Shown here: positions 6,366 through 14,164 of the stretch, piece by piece
Layout: each line of letters opens with the position of its first letter
How positions within the stretch are numbered: position 1 is the stretch's first letter
DNA from: an uncultured Clostridia bacterium
Lineage (GTDB): Bacteria > Bacillota > Clostridia > Oscillospirales > CAG-272
Length of the DNA: 32,319 bases
NCBI GenBank assembly: GCA_937893945.1
Contig: CALCTA010000031.1
Location: 1-32,319 of the forward strand
Direction: 5' to 3'
Position numbers and translations under genes: made by a program
Notes under the pieces: model-generated
Seen by the model: only the letters and a program-made list of their open reading frames with translations
Database searches by the model: none
What the model was told of the DNA's origin: nothing

Positions 6366-7154
6366 ATGGCGCAAAGAGGAGCAATTTTCAGAAGAGAGGC
6401 AAAGCTTCGGATAATTGAATATCTTATAGGGCGTACCGAAGCGTCTCCCTCTGAGATAGCGGAGGCTATCGGGGTCAGCCGAGTTACCGTCTCGTCGCTT
6501 ATAGACGAGCTTGTTGAGAGTAATTTGCTGAGAAGGCAGAGCGATCGATCCTGCTCTCTTTTGCCAAGCGGCAGGGCAGTTATGCTCAGAATGGGAGTTG
6601 AGAGCGCCGAGATAATCACATTTGATCTTTGCGGTGGGGATGTGCAGAGAGTGCAAATGAGGTTGATCGCGTCTATGTCTTACACCGACAACGCCGCAAG
6701 GCTTCTTAGCATAGCCGAGAGACACGCCGCCGAGATCTCTGCAGAGGGGCGTGAGCCTTACTGTGCGGTGATATGCTACGGTGAGCTTTCGCAAAGGGGC
6801 ATACCTAAAAGCTTTGAGCTGTTTTCGGGTAAGGAACTGCTTGCGAGAGGACTTTCGCACTATGACGGCGCGCTGCTTTATCTTGACGCCGCTGACAGAT
6901 CCTCGTATCTTTTGTTAGACGGTAGAACGGTAGCCTCTGGCAGAATATCCGAAAAGGTCGCAAGCGAGATGAGAAGCGCGCTCGGCCTTATGAAGCCGCA
7001 AATGGTGATGCTTGCAGGTGCGGACGAGGCTACTCGCGCGAGCGCAGAGAATGCGGCACTTTTCAGGGGAGCGGAATTTTCATTTATCGGTCCCTCCGAG
7101 CTTCGCCCCGACGAGCGCGCGGCGTTGCTTATGCTGATGGAAAAACGAATATGA
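6366..7154 (+). CDS. Winged-helix transcriptional regulator with degenerate ROK-like C-terminus
   Basis: A 262-residue protein. Residues about 12-56 form a helix-turn-helix of the MarR/ROK-repressor type (SPSEIAEAIGVSRVTVSSLIDEL). The rest resembles an eroded ROK/actin-like fold: IITFDLCGGDVQRVQM sits where ROK proteins have a DLGGT phosphate loop, but the key Gly-Gly-Thr and the later zinc-binding Cys cluster are missing, so sugar kinase activity is unlikely. I prefer ATG 6366, 5 nt after GAGAGGGG, over the in-frame TTG at 6351, which would lie upstream of that site. It diverges from fhs and may regulate itself and fhs. The HTH call is firm; the ROK relation and the target are inferences. 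Confidence 0.75.
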   Translation: MAQRGAIFRREAKLRIIEYLIGRTEASPSEIAEAIGVSRVTVSSLIDELVESNLLRRQSDRSCSLLPSGRAVMLRMGVESAEIITFDLCGGDVQRVQMRLIASMSYTDNAARLLSIAERHAAEISAEGREPYCAVICYGELSQRGIPKSFELFSGKELLARGLSHYDGALLYLDAADRSSYLLLDGRTVASGRISEKVASEMRSALGLMKPQMVMLAGADEATRASAENAALFRGAEFSFIGPSELRPDERAALLMLMEKRI

Positions 7155-7163
7155 AAACGAAAA

Positions 7164-7199
7164 AACACCACTGACACTCGTCAGTGGTGTTAATTTTTT
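7164..7199. terminator. Bidirectional terminator between the regulator gene and the hemolysin III-type gene
   Basis: A 12-bp perfect stem (7164-7175 with 7180-7191) on a 4-nt loop has a T-run on the plus strand (7194-7199) and a complementary A-run on the other side (7155-7163), so it works for both converging genes. Confidence 0.85.
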
Positions 7200-7204
7200 G
7201 CTCA

Positions 7205-7876
7205 TTAAAGAGCGTAGAATATTACCGAAAAAGATTGAAGAACGCTTCCGAGAAGCACGAAAAGGTGGAACACCGAGTGGAAATACTTCTTGTTAGAGCC
7301 TATCTTGTAGAAAAGGGCGCCGACGGTGTACATAATTCCTCCGCCGAGCAGGAGTGCAAAGCCTGCTGCTCCAAGCGCGCGGTACATTGAGCCGATATTG
7401 AAGATTATCGCCCAACCCATGCCAATGTAGCCGATCATACTGAATGCCTTGTATTTATCGAGGTCGATGGCGTTGAGCACGGCAGAAAGTATCGCGAGCC
7501 CCCAGACTACGCCAAAGGTAATATAAGCGGCAAGAGGAGCGGTCTTTATAAGACTGCAGAGGAGCATTGGAGTGTAAGTTCCTGCTATAAGAAAATATAT
7601 GGTGCAGTGGTCAATCACCTGAAATACCTTTTTTGCAGTACCGCAAGGCAGCGCGTGATAGATACTTGAAACTGTATAGAGAGCTATCATAGAGACACCG
7701 AAGATTATGCCGCAGGTCATTGATACGGCATTGCCCTTAGTAGCGGCAACGATAATGCAGAGGACCAGAGTGAATATTCCCCACGCTCCGCCAACTATGT
7801 GCGAAACTGAATTGAATATCTCCTCTCCCTTGGTGTAGCTTGGAAGAATTCTGTTTTTGAGGCAAGTACGAGTCAT
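7205..7876 (-). CDS. Hemolysin III / PAQR family membrane protein
   Basis: A 223-residue integral membrane protein with about seven hydrophobic helices. PAQR-family signatures are visible: an N-terminal SHIVGG segment, the SSIYHAL segment (Ser and His of the presumed metal site), DHCTIYFLIAGTYTP with the second conserved His, and a C-terminal FHSVFHLFVLLGS with two more His. Bacterial members (YqfA/TrhA) relate to membrane lipid or fluidity homeostasis; hemolysis is not a general property. The start chosen is ATG 7876, 9 nt after AAAGG; the in-frame extension to 7972 crosses the promoter. A small hairpin (7902-7922) lies in the leader. Confidence 0.93.
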   Translation of the reverse strand: MTRTCLKNRILPSYTKGEEIFNSVSHIVGGAWGIFTLVLCIIVAATKGNAVSMTCGIIFGVSMIALYTVSSIYHALPCGTAKKVFQVIDHCTIYFLIAGTYTPMLLCSLIKTAPLAAYITFGVVWGLAILSAVLNAIDLDKYKAFSMIGYIGMGWAIIFNIGSMYRALGAAGFALLLGGGIMYTVGALFYKIGSNKKYFHSVFHLFVLLGSVLQSFSVIFYAL

Positions 7877-7901
7877 AATATAAAACCTTTCGTGTTTTGA
7901 T

Positions 7902-7922
7902 ATGTAGTATCGAAAACTACAT
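7902..7922 (-). promoter_or_regulatory. Leader hairpin of the hemolysin III-type gene
   Basis: ATGTAGT and ACTACAT (7902-7908 and 7916-7922) form a 7-bp stem with a 7-nt loop near the predicted 5' end of the transcript, 25 nt before the start codon. It could protect the 5' end or act as a small operator. Confidence 0.3.
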
Positions 7923-7931
7923 CGTGTTGTT

Positions 7932-7960
7932 ATTATAACACACATTTTACAAAAATGCAA
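7932..7960 (-). promoter_or_regulatory. Promoter of the hemolysin III-type gene
   Basis: On the minus strand, -35 TTGCAT (7955-7960), 17-bp spacer, -10 TATAAT (7932-7937). It diverges from the oxidoreductase promoter at 8027. Confidence 0.75.
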
Positions 7961-8026
7961 TAGGTTTCGCAAAAAAAAGAAAAATAAATGTAAGTCTTAG
8001 AAATATTTTTTATTTTCCGATAGCGG

Positions 8027-8056
8027 TTGACAAGCAGATGGACTTTGTGATATAAT
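8027..8056 (+). promoter_or_regulatory. Promoter of the GlpA-like operon
   Basis: Consensus -35 TTGACA (8027-8032), 18-bp spacer and -10 TATAAT (8051-8056), with a leader of about 60 nt before the ATG at 8124. No clear operator was recognised. Confidence 0.8.
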
Positions 8057-8123
8057 CTACAATGTATGAATATGCGCTGATGTTATGGCGGGCGCAAAAA
8101 GATTTAAAAGGAAGTATTGGTAA

Positions 8124-9554
8124 ATGTACGATATCGTGGTAATCGGAGCAGGCGTAGTGGGCGGAATGATCGCTCGCCGTCTTGCAAAATACAAGCTTAA
8201 TATCTGCATGCTTGAAAAGGAAAATGACGTCGCTATGGGTGCGACTAAGGCAAACAGCGCGATAGTTCACGCCGGCTTTGACGCTAAGGAAGGCTCCCTC
8301 AAGGCTAAAATGAACGTTCGCGGCTCCCAGTTGATGCCGAGCGTTACCGAGGAGCTTGGAGTTAAGTATCTTCGCAACGAGTCTCTCGTGGTCGCCTTTG
8401 AAAACGAGCGCGCAGAGGTCGAGGCTATATACGAGCGAGGCATCAAGAACGGTGTCAGCGGCTTGAGAATACTTGAGAGGAACGAGCTTCTCGAGATTGA
8501 GCCTAATCTCAACCCCGAGCTTTCCTGCGCTCTTCTCGCGCCTACGGGTGCTATAGTATGCCCTTACGAACTTTGCATAGCGGCAGTAGGAAACGCAATG
8601 GACAACGGCGCTGACCTCAAGCTTAATTTTGAGGTAAGCTCTATAGATAAGAAGGACGGCTACTACACCGTAAGCTCTACGGAAGGTGAGAGTGTAGATG
8701 CAAGATTCGTTATCAACTCGGCAGGAGTTTATGCCGATAAAATAGCCGCTATGACAGGCGACGATGATTTCACCGTTCACGCAAGACGCGGCGAATATAT
8801 GATACTTGACAAGGAGTGCGGCTCCTTCGTTCAGAGAACTGTATTCCACACACCTACCAAGATGGGCAAGGGAATACTCGTTTCCCCCACGGTTGACGGA
8901 AATCTTCTCTTAGGTCCTACCGCGACCGACATAGAGGATAAGGAGGACAAGTCTGTTACGGCAGAGGGATATGCTCAGATAATGAGCCGCGCGGGCGACA
9001 ACGTCAGCGGTATTCCTTTCGGTAAGGTCATCACCTCCTTCTGCGGTCTGCGCGCCGTAGGAAGCACGGGCGACTTTATCATAAAGCTCCGCGAGGGTGT
9101 TCTTACGCTCGGCGGAATAGAAAGCCCCGGTCTTACCTCGGCTCCCGCGATAGCAGAGTACGTTGAGGAGCTTTTGCGTGATGCAGGTGTAGAGATGGTA
9201 GAGAAGAGCAATTACGAGCCTCGCAGAAGACCGGCTCACGCCTTTAACAATATGACGCTCGAGGAAAAGAACGAGGTCATCAAGCGTGATGCTCGTTACG
9301 GAAGAATAGTATGTCGCTGTGAGGGTATCACTGAGGGAGAGATAGTTGACGCTATACATACCAATCCCGGCGCACGCGACGTTGACGGTATCAAGCGCCG
9401 TACAAGAAGCGGTATGGGCAGATGTCAGGGCGGATTTTGTTCTCCTATAGTTGTGCAGATTATTGCAAGAGAGCTTGGTATTCCTTTTGAGGAAGTAACC
9501 AAGTTTGGTAAGGGCTCAACTATCAATTACGGTAAGACCAAGGGGGATAAATAA
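8124..9554 (+). CDS. GlpA-like FAD-dependent (glycerol-3-phosphate) dehydrogenase with BFD [2Fe-2S] domain
   Basis: Likely oxidises glycerol 3-phosphate or a related 2-hydroxy substrate using FAD. The DAO-type domain starts with the Rossmann loop VVIGAGVVGG (6-15), and the N-terminal half has ATKANSAIVHAGFD, typical of GlpA/LhgO-like enzymes. The C-terminus carries a BFD-like [2Fe-2S] domain with Cys397-x-Cys399 and Cys434-x4-Cys439. At 476 residues it is shorter than E. coli GlpA but matches the Clostridia form. Ribosome site AAAAGGAAG, 9 nt spacing. It is first of three tightly spaced genes with a second FAD protein and a DUF1667 protein. No glpK or glpF is present here, so the substrate is not proved; L-2-hydroxyglutarate is an alternative. 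Confidence 0.88.
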   Translation: MYDIVVIGAGVVGGMIARRLAKYKLNICMLEKENDVAMGATKANSAIVHAGFDAKEGSLKAKMNVRGSQLMPSVTEELGVKYLRNESLVVAFENERAEVEAIYERGIKNGVSGLRILERNELLEIEPNLNPELSCALLAPTGAIVCPYELCIAAVGNAMDNGADLKLNFEVSSIDKKDGYYTVSSTEGESVDARFVINSAGVYADKIAAMTGDDDFTVHARRGEYMILDKECGSFVQRTVFHTPTKMGKGILVSPTVDGNLLLGPTATDIEDKEDKSVTAEGYAQIMSRAGDNVSGIPFGKVITSFCGLRAVGSTGDFIIKLREGVLTLGGIESPGLTSAPAIAEYVEELLRDAGVEMVEKSNYEPRRRPAHAFNNMTLEEKNEVIKRDARYGRIVCRCEGITEGEIVDAIHTNPGARDVDGIKRRTRSGMGRCQGGFCSPIVVQIIARELGIPFEEVTKFGKGSTINYGKTKGDK

Positions 9555-9555
9555 T

Positions 9556-10821
9556 ATGTCGAATATTACAAATATAGATCTCGTTATCGTCGGTGGCGGA
9601 CCTGCGGGAATGAGCGCTGCTGTAGCGGCTTATGACGCGGGACTTCGCAATATTCTTATTCTTGAGCGAGATACAAGCCTTGGCGGAATTCTCCGTCAGT
9701 GCATACACAACGGCTTCGGACTTCATCGCTTCAAGGAAGAGCTGACAGGACCCGAGTACGCTTACCGCTACGAGCTTCAGGTAAGAGAGAGAAATATTCC
9801 CTTTAAGCTTAACACTATGGTGCTTGACATATCTCCCGACAAGGTAGTTACCGCTATGAACAGCGAGGACGGTATGTTTATGATACGCGCTAAGGCGATA
9901 ATTCTCGCGATGGGTTGTCGCGAGAGACCTAAGGGCGCGCTCAATATCTGCGGCACTCGTCCCTCGGGTATATTTACTGCGGGAACAGCGCAGAAATTCG
10001 TCAATATGGACGGATATATGCCCGGAAAGAAGATAGTTATTCTCGGCTCGGGCGACATCGGACTTATAATGGCAAGAAGAATGACTCTTGAGGGCGCTGA
10101 GGTAAAGGCGGTATGCGAGCTTATGCCTTATTCGGGCGGACTTGCGAGAAATATCGAGCAGTGTCTTAACGATTTCGGTATTCCGCTCATGCTCAGCCAC
10201 ACCGTAGTCGAGATACACGGCGGCGACAGGGTTACGGGCGTAACTATCGCAAAGGTTGATGAGCGTCGCAAGCCCATAGCAGAGACAAGACAGTATATTG
10301 AATGTGATACGCTCCTGCTCTCCTGCGGACTTATTCCCGAGAACGAGCTTACAAAGGGCGCTAATATCTCTCTTGACAGAGTTACAAATGGCGCGACTGT
10401 CGATCAGGACAGACAGACCGATACCGAGGGCATCTTTGCCTGCGGCAACGTTCTCCACGTTCACGACCTCGTTGATTACGTCTCTGAGGAGGCTGAGATA
10501 GCAGGTAAGGCTGCTGCGGAATATGTGATGAATAATACAACGGGAACCGCTATAAAGACTATAGATCTCAAGACTGACGGAAGGGTCAGATACACAGTTC
10601 CTCAGCGCATTACGGCAGAGAAGAAGGTAACTGTTTACTTCCGTGTTGCTGACGTTTACCGCGACGTGCGCGTTATTGTGCGCGACGGCGAGCGCGTTAT
10701 CGTCAATAAGAAGAAGCAGAAGGTCGCTCCCGGCGAGATGGAGACCGTGGCTCTCACGCCCCAGATGCTCGCAGGTGTAGAAAGCGGAACTCTTTCCTTT
10801 GGTATTGAATTTGATTCCTGA
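9556..10821 (+). CDS. FAD/NAD(P)-dependent oxidoreductase, partner of the GlpA-like protein
   Basis: A 421-residue pyridine nucleotide-disulfide-type flavoprotein. It has two dinucleotide-binding loops, VIVGGGPAGMSAA near residues 9-21 for FAD and VILGSGDIGLIMARR near the middle for NAD(P), and a late IFACGNV motif that contacts FAD. LRQCIHNGFG holds a conserved Cys but not the CxxC of disulfide reductases. The C-terminal ~80 residues form a separate mixed beta segment. The ATG at 9556 begins 1 nt after the preceding stop, with AGGGGG 9 nt upstream; an in-frame upstream start would overlap the first gene for no reason. It probably passes electrons between the GlpA-like protein and a nucleotide or quinone carrier. 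Confidence 0.88.
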   Translation: MSNITNIDLVIVGGGPAGMSAAVAAYDAGLRNILILERDTSLGGILRQCIHNGFGLHRFKEELTGPEYAYRYELQVRERNIPFKLNTMVLDISPDKVVTAMNSEDGMFMIRAKAIILAMGCRERPKGALNICGTRPSGIFTAGTAQKFVNMDGYMPGKKIVILGSGDIGLIMARRMTLEGAEVKAVCELMPYSGGLARNIEQCLNDFGIPLMLSHTVVEIHGGDRVTGVTIAKVDERRKPIAETRQYIECDTLLLSCGLIPENELTKGANISLDRVTNGATVDQDRQTDTEGIFACGNVLHVHDLVDYVSEEAEIAGKAAAEYVMNNTTGTAIKTIDLKTDGRVRYTVPQRITAEKKVTVYFRVADVYRDVRVIVRDGERVIVNKKKQKVAPGEMETVALTPQMLAGVESGTLSFGIEFDS

Positions 10822-10839
10822 TAAGGAGACGTGAGAAAA

Positions 10840-11196
10840 ATGATTCGTGAATTGACTTGTATTATATGCCCTAAGGGCTGTCAGCTCAAGGTTGAGCTTG
10901 ACGAAAATAAAAAGTTTATATCTGTTGAGGGACACACCTGCAAGCGCGGCGCGGTATATGCCGAGACTGAATGCACTGCTCCCACGAGAGTTGTTACGAG
11001 TACGGTTCTCGTTGAGGGTGGCGGAGTGGTTCCGGTAAAGACCAACGGCGCTATACCGAAGGAGCTTATGTTTGAGTGTGTTAAGCTTATCAATGCTTCT
11101 TGCGTCCCTGCTGATGCTCCTATCGGAACTGTGGTTATTGCTGACCTTCTCGGTACGGGAATAGACGTTGTAACAACGAGAAACGCAAGAGTTTAA
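10840..11196 (+). CDS. DUF1667 small cysteine-rich protein of the GlpA-like operon
   Basis: A 118-residue protein opening with CIICPKGCQL and a further Cys in HTCKRGAVYAETE, a likely Fe-S or metal site similar to the N-terminal [4Fe-4S] motif of molybdopterin oxidoreductases. DUF1667 proteins regularly follow GlpA-like and FAD oxidoreductase genes in Firmicutes, so it is probably the small electron-transfer subunit. I chose ATG 10840 because AAGGAG (10823-10828) is 11 nt away; the in-frame GTG at 10831 is only 2 nt from it. The stop lies inside an inverted repeat (11191-11221). Subunit role is inferred from context. Confidence 0.88.
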   Translation: MIRELTCIICPKGCQLKVELDENKKFISVEGHTCKRGAVYAETECTAPTRVVTSTVLVEGGGVVPVKTNGAIPKELMFECVKLINASCVPADAPIGTVVIADLLGTGIDVVTTRNARV

Positions 11197-11221
11197 TTTG
11201 TAAGGAAAATTACAATTAAAC
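11191..11221. repeat. AT-rich inverted repeat at the end of the DUF1667 gene
   Basis: GTTTAATTTGTAA (11191-11203) and TTACAATTAAAC (11210-11221) are complementary with one unpaired T, around a 6-nt loop. No U-tract follows, so it is not a classic terminator. It may be a processing hairpin or an operator for the PHP gene. Confidence 0.4.
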
Positions 11222-11256
11222 ATTCGAAAACGATCTTGCATTTTTGAGGTTTTTGT

Positions 11257-12123
11257 ATGTATATTGATATTAAAGGAAACAAGCGACAGAAGGTCGGACT
11301 TCATATGCACACCTCGGTGTCTGACGGCAAGCTTACCCCTGAGGAGACAGCTCGCGCATATAAGTCGCTCGGCTATGATGCTATAGCTATCACTGATCAC
11401 TGGGTATATGGCGATTACGGTAGCTTCGAGGGTATGAGCATAATTTCGGGCGCTGAGTACAATATAGGCGGACACGCTACCGAGATAGGCGTTTATCACA
11501 TCCTGGCGCTTTTTATGGACAGAAAGCCTGATATCACTCGCGCTGATGACGCGCAGAGGATAATAGACGGCGTGCATGAGGTCGGCGGTCTTGCCGTTCT
11601 TGCGCATCCCGCCTGGTCGCTCAACACTCCTGAGATGATCATGTCGCTGAAGGATATAGACGCAACCGAGATATATAACACCGTCTCGGCAAGACAAGAG
11701 TCCTTCAGACCTGATTCTTCGCTGATAGTTGATATGCTCGCAGGTCGCGGAGTGGAGTTTCCTCTGCTTGCCACCGACGATGCCCACTACTACGGCGGTA
11801 TTGATGACGGAATTTCTTATATAATGGCGGAATGCGAGACGAATTCGCCTGAGGATATCAGAAAAGCGATAGTAGAGAAGCGCTTCTATGCTACCCAAGG
11901 TCCTGAGATAATTATGACGAGGGTGGGGAACAGATTTATTCTTGATTGCTCCCCCGTCTCTCACATCTATTTTGCATCCAACGCTTCGTGGGCTCGCAGA
12001 GCAACACATGGGGAAGGACTGACACACGCCGAATATATGGCGAGCGATGAGGATAGATTCGTCAGAGCCTTCGTAGTAGATGCAGAGGGAAGGCAGGCTT
12101 GGACTAACGTCGAGCTGCTTTAA
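11257..12123 (+). CDS. PHP-domain metal-dependent phosphoesterase
   Basis: A 288-residue cytosolic protein with the full set of PHP metal ligands: His16 and His18 (HMH), Asp23, Asp47-His48 (TDH), Glu67, His81, His117 (AHP) and Asp175-His177 (DDAH). PHP proteins of this size hydrolyse small phosphorylated compounds such as 3',5'-bisphosphates or histidinol phosphate; the substrate cannot be read from sequence. The ATG is preceded by GAGG at 7 nt, a modest ribosome site. No separate promoter was found in the 60-nt gap, so it is probably read with the preceding operon. A hairpin terminator follows. Confidence 0.88.
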   Translation: MYIDIKGNKRQKVGLHMHTSVSDGKLTPEETARAYKSLGYDAIAITDHWVYGDYGSFEGMSIISGAEYNIGGHATEIGVYHILALFMDRKPDITRADDAQRIIDGVHEVGGLAVLAHPAWSLNTPEMIMSLKDIDATEIYNTVSARQESFRPDSSLIVDMLAGRGVEFPLLATDDAHYYGGIDDGISYIMAECETNSPEDIRKAIVEKRFYATQGPEIIMTRVGNRFILDCSPVSHIYFASNASWARRATHGEGLTHAEYMASDEDRFVRAFVVDAEGRQAWTNVELL

Positions 12124-12151
12124 ATCTCATATATTTTCATATTACTTTCAG

Positions 12152-12190
12152 ATAAACGCCCGTAGGATACTACGGGCGTTTATATTTGAA
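12152..12190 (+). terminator. Terminator after the PHP gene
   Basis: A perfect 14-bp stem (12152-12165 with 12170-12183, GATA loop) is followed by a short ATTTG tract. The U-run is weak but the stem is strong. The rest of the 229-nt gap to the next gene holds only AT-rich sequence and the promoter at 12281. Confidence 0.75.
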
Positions 12191-12280
12191 TATAATATTA
12201 GAGACAAGGCGGCAAATATGCAAAAATGTCAGAAATTTGGAAAAAATATGAGTAAAAACCGCTCAAAAAGCAAAAAATCG

Positions 12281-12309
12281 TTGACAGCACAACAAAGGAG
12301 TGGTATAAT
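12281..12309 (+). promoter_or_regulatory. Near-perfect sigma-A promoter of the acyl-CoA synthetase gene
   Basis: TTGACA (12281-12286), exactly 17 bp, TATAAT (12304-12309). Both hexamers match consensus, so strong expression is expected unless repressed. The leader is about 37 nt. Confidence 0.88.
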
Positions 12310-12352
12310 AAAAGGGAAGTTTGTACAAATATAAACTAAGGAGGCTGTGTAT

Positions 12353-14083
12353 ATGGCTTTTAAGAACAGAAAAAAGAATTATCCGCTTTATGAAACTACT
12401 AAGTTTTCAAACTTTCGCGAGATGGTTGAAAACGTTGCAGAGCGCTATCCTAACAAGGTTGCGTTTCAATACAAGCTTGATCCTAAGGTAAAGGAGGCAA
12501 GCAAGATAACCTTTGCGGAGTGCCGCGATTACGTTCGCGCGCTCTCTACCGAGCTTCACAGTATGGAGCTTGAGGATAAGAAGATAGCAATAATCGGCGC
12601 AGCTTCGGTTGATTGGTTTATGTCCTATACCGCTATTATGAACGTAGGCGCTGTAACCGTACCGATAGACAAGGAGCTTCCCGTTTCGGATATCGCTTCT
12701 ATAATCAATACCGCAAAATGCGAGTATATCTTCTTCGCCGCTGATATAGCCGATAAGATCAAGGCAGTATGCGCAGAAGCTCCCGTGGCGAAGAATCTGG
12801 TGTCTATGTGCGGAGAGGTTGAGGGCGCAACTCCTCTTACCGAGCTGCGCAAGGCAGGAGCGAAGAAATTCGCCGGTGGAGACAGGACCTACTTTGAGTA
12901 CCCCATAAATAACGAAAAGCTTTCAAGCATAGTATTTACCTCGGGTACTACGGGACAGGGCAAGGGAGTAATGCTTTCGCTCAAGAACATCTGCTCGGAT
13001 ATGGAGCAGGGAATGTATAACTTTGAGATCACCGAGAGGACGCTCTTCGCGCTTCCGCCTCACCACACGTTCGGCTCTACCGTAAACTTCGTAGGACATT
13101 TTGCTCAGGGCTGTGAGGTATATATCTCCTCAGGGCTTCGCTATATTATGGAGGAGCTCAAGACCTTCAAGCCTACTCACCTTATCCTCGTGCCTCTCTT
13201 TGTTGAGACTTTCTATAAGAGAATACTTGCAGGTGCTGAAAAGGCGGGAAGCCTTGAAAAGCTCCAGAACGGTATCAAGGTATCTAACAAGCTCCGCAAG
13301 GTCGGAGTTGATATGAGAAGCAAGCTCTTCGGCAAGTCGGTGCTTGCAAACTTCGGTGGAGAGCTTAAGATGATAATCTGCGGTGGTGCTGCTCTCAATC
13401 AGTCTATTATTGATTTCTTTGAGGGTATCGGAGTAGTAATACTCAATGGCTACGGAATTACCGAGTGTGCTCCTCTTATCTCCTGCAACCGTAATGAGTT
13501 CAGAAGAAAGGGCTCGGTCGGTATGCCTATTATCGGGGGTAAGATCAGAATAGATTCTCCCAACGAGAAGGGTGAGGGCGAGATCTGCTACAAGGGTCCT
13601 AACGTAATGCGCGGATACTTTGAAAACCCCGAGGCTACCGCGGCGGCGATAGATGCTGACGGATACTTCCATACGGGAGATATCGGATACGTTGAGGTCG
13701 TTGACGGAGATCAGTGGCTCTATATTACAGGCAGAATCAAGAATCTAATTATTCTTTCCAACGGAAAGAACGTATATCCCGAGGAGCTTGAGTGCGATAT
13801 TCAGGGCGTTTGGGGTGTAAATGAGGTCGTAGTTTATCAGGGCGTTTGCAAGAATAATCCCGAAAAGGAGCTTATCGTGGCTGAGATCTATCCCGACTAC
13901 GATGGCTTTAAGGCAAAGGGAATAGAAGATATCCGCGGATATTTTGCTAAAGAGATAAAGAAGATAAACGACAGAAACGTTGCTTATAAGTTTATCGGCA
14001 GAGTTAAGCTCAGAACTGAGGAGTTCCCGAAGAATACCTCGAGAAAGATAACGAGATTCAAGATAGATAAAACTGTTGATTAA
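12353..14083 (+). CDS. AMP-binding long-chain acyl-CoA synthetase (FadD/ACSL-like)
   Basis: Activates a fatty or related acid to an acyl-AMP and then a thioester. The 576 residues include the ATP loop SSIVFTSGTTGQGKGVML (from about 192), GYGITECAPLIS (from about 366), TGDIG (from about 441), the hinge region GRIKNLIILSNGKNVYPEELE, and the C-terminal catalytic Lys context SRKITRFK. The start is ATG 12353, 8 nt after AAGGAGG; the in-frame GTG at 12347 is too close to that site. It stands alone between its own promoter and terminator. Clostridia use such enzymes for fatty acid salvage or as acyl-ACP/CoA ligases; chain length is not predictable here. Confidence 0.92.
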   Translation: MAFKNRKKNYPLYETTKFSNFREMVENVAERYPNKVAFQYKLDPKVKEASKITFAECRDYVRALSTELHSMELEDKKIAIIGAASVDWFMSYTAIMNVGAVTVPIDKELPVSDIASIINTAKCEYIFFAADIADKIKAVCAEAPVAKNLVSMCGEVEGATPLTELRKAGAKKFAGGDRTYFEYPINNEKLSSIVFTSGTTGQGKGVMLSLKNICSDMEQGMYNFEITERTLFALPPHHTFGSTVNFVGHFAQGCEVYISSGLRYIMEELKTFKPTHLILVPLFVETFYKRILAGAEKAGSLEKLQNGIKVSNKLRKVGVDMRSKLFGKSVLANFGGELKMIICGGAALNQSIIDFFEGIGVVILNGYGITECAPLISCNRNEFRRKGSVGMPIIGGKIRIDSPNEKGEGEICYKGPNVMRGYFENPEATAAAIDADGYFHTGDIGYVEVVDGDQWLYITGRIKNLIILSNGKNVYPEELECDIQGVWGVNEVVVYQGVCKNNPEKELIVAEIYPDYDGFKAKGIEDIRGYFAKEIKKINDRNVAYKFIGRVKLRTEEFPKNTSRKITRFKIDKTVD

Positions 14084-14088
14084 AATAC

Positions 14089-14128
14089 AAAAAAGCTGCC
14101 GCAAGCCTTGGCTTGCGGCAGCTTTTTT
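14089..14128. terminator. Bidirectional terminator between the acyl-CoA synthetase and GtaA-like genes
   Basis: An 18-bp stem including A/T flanks (14089-14106 with 14111-14128, 4-nt loop) has a GC-rich core GCTGCCGCAAGC and T-runs on both strands. It serves both converging genes. Confidence 0.92.
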
Positions 14129-14164
14129 ATTGTTTTTTGCGGTTCAGTACCTTTCTCAGTACCC

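Noticed and set aside
9523..12027. Very long minus-strand open frame (over 800 codons) opposite the GlpA-like operon and PHP gene
   Set aside because: It lies fully antisense to four well-supported proteins and has no family similarity, ribosome site or domain. The sense genes avoid TTA, CTA and TCA codons, which removes antisense stops and creates such frames.
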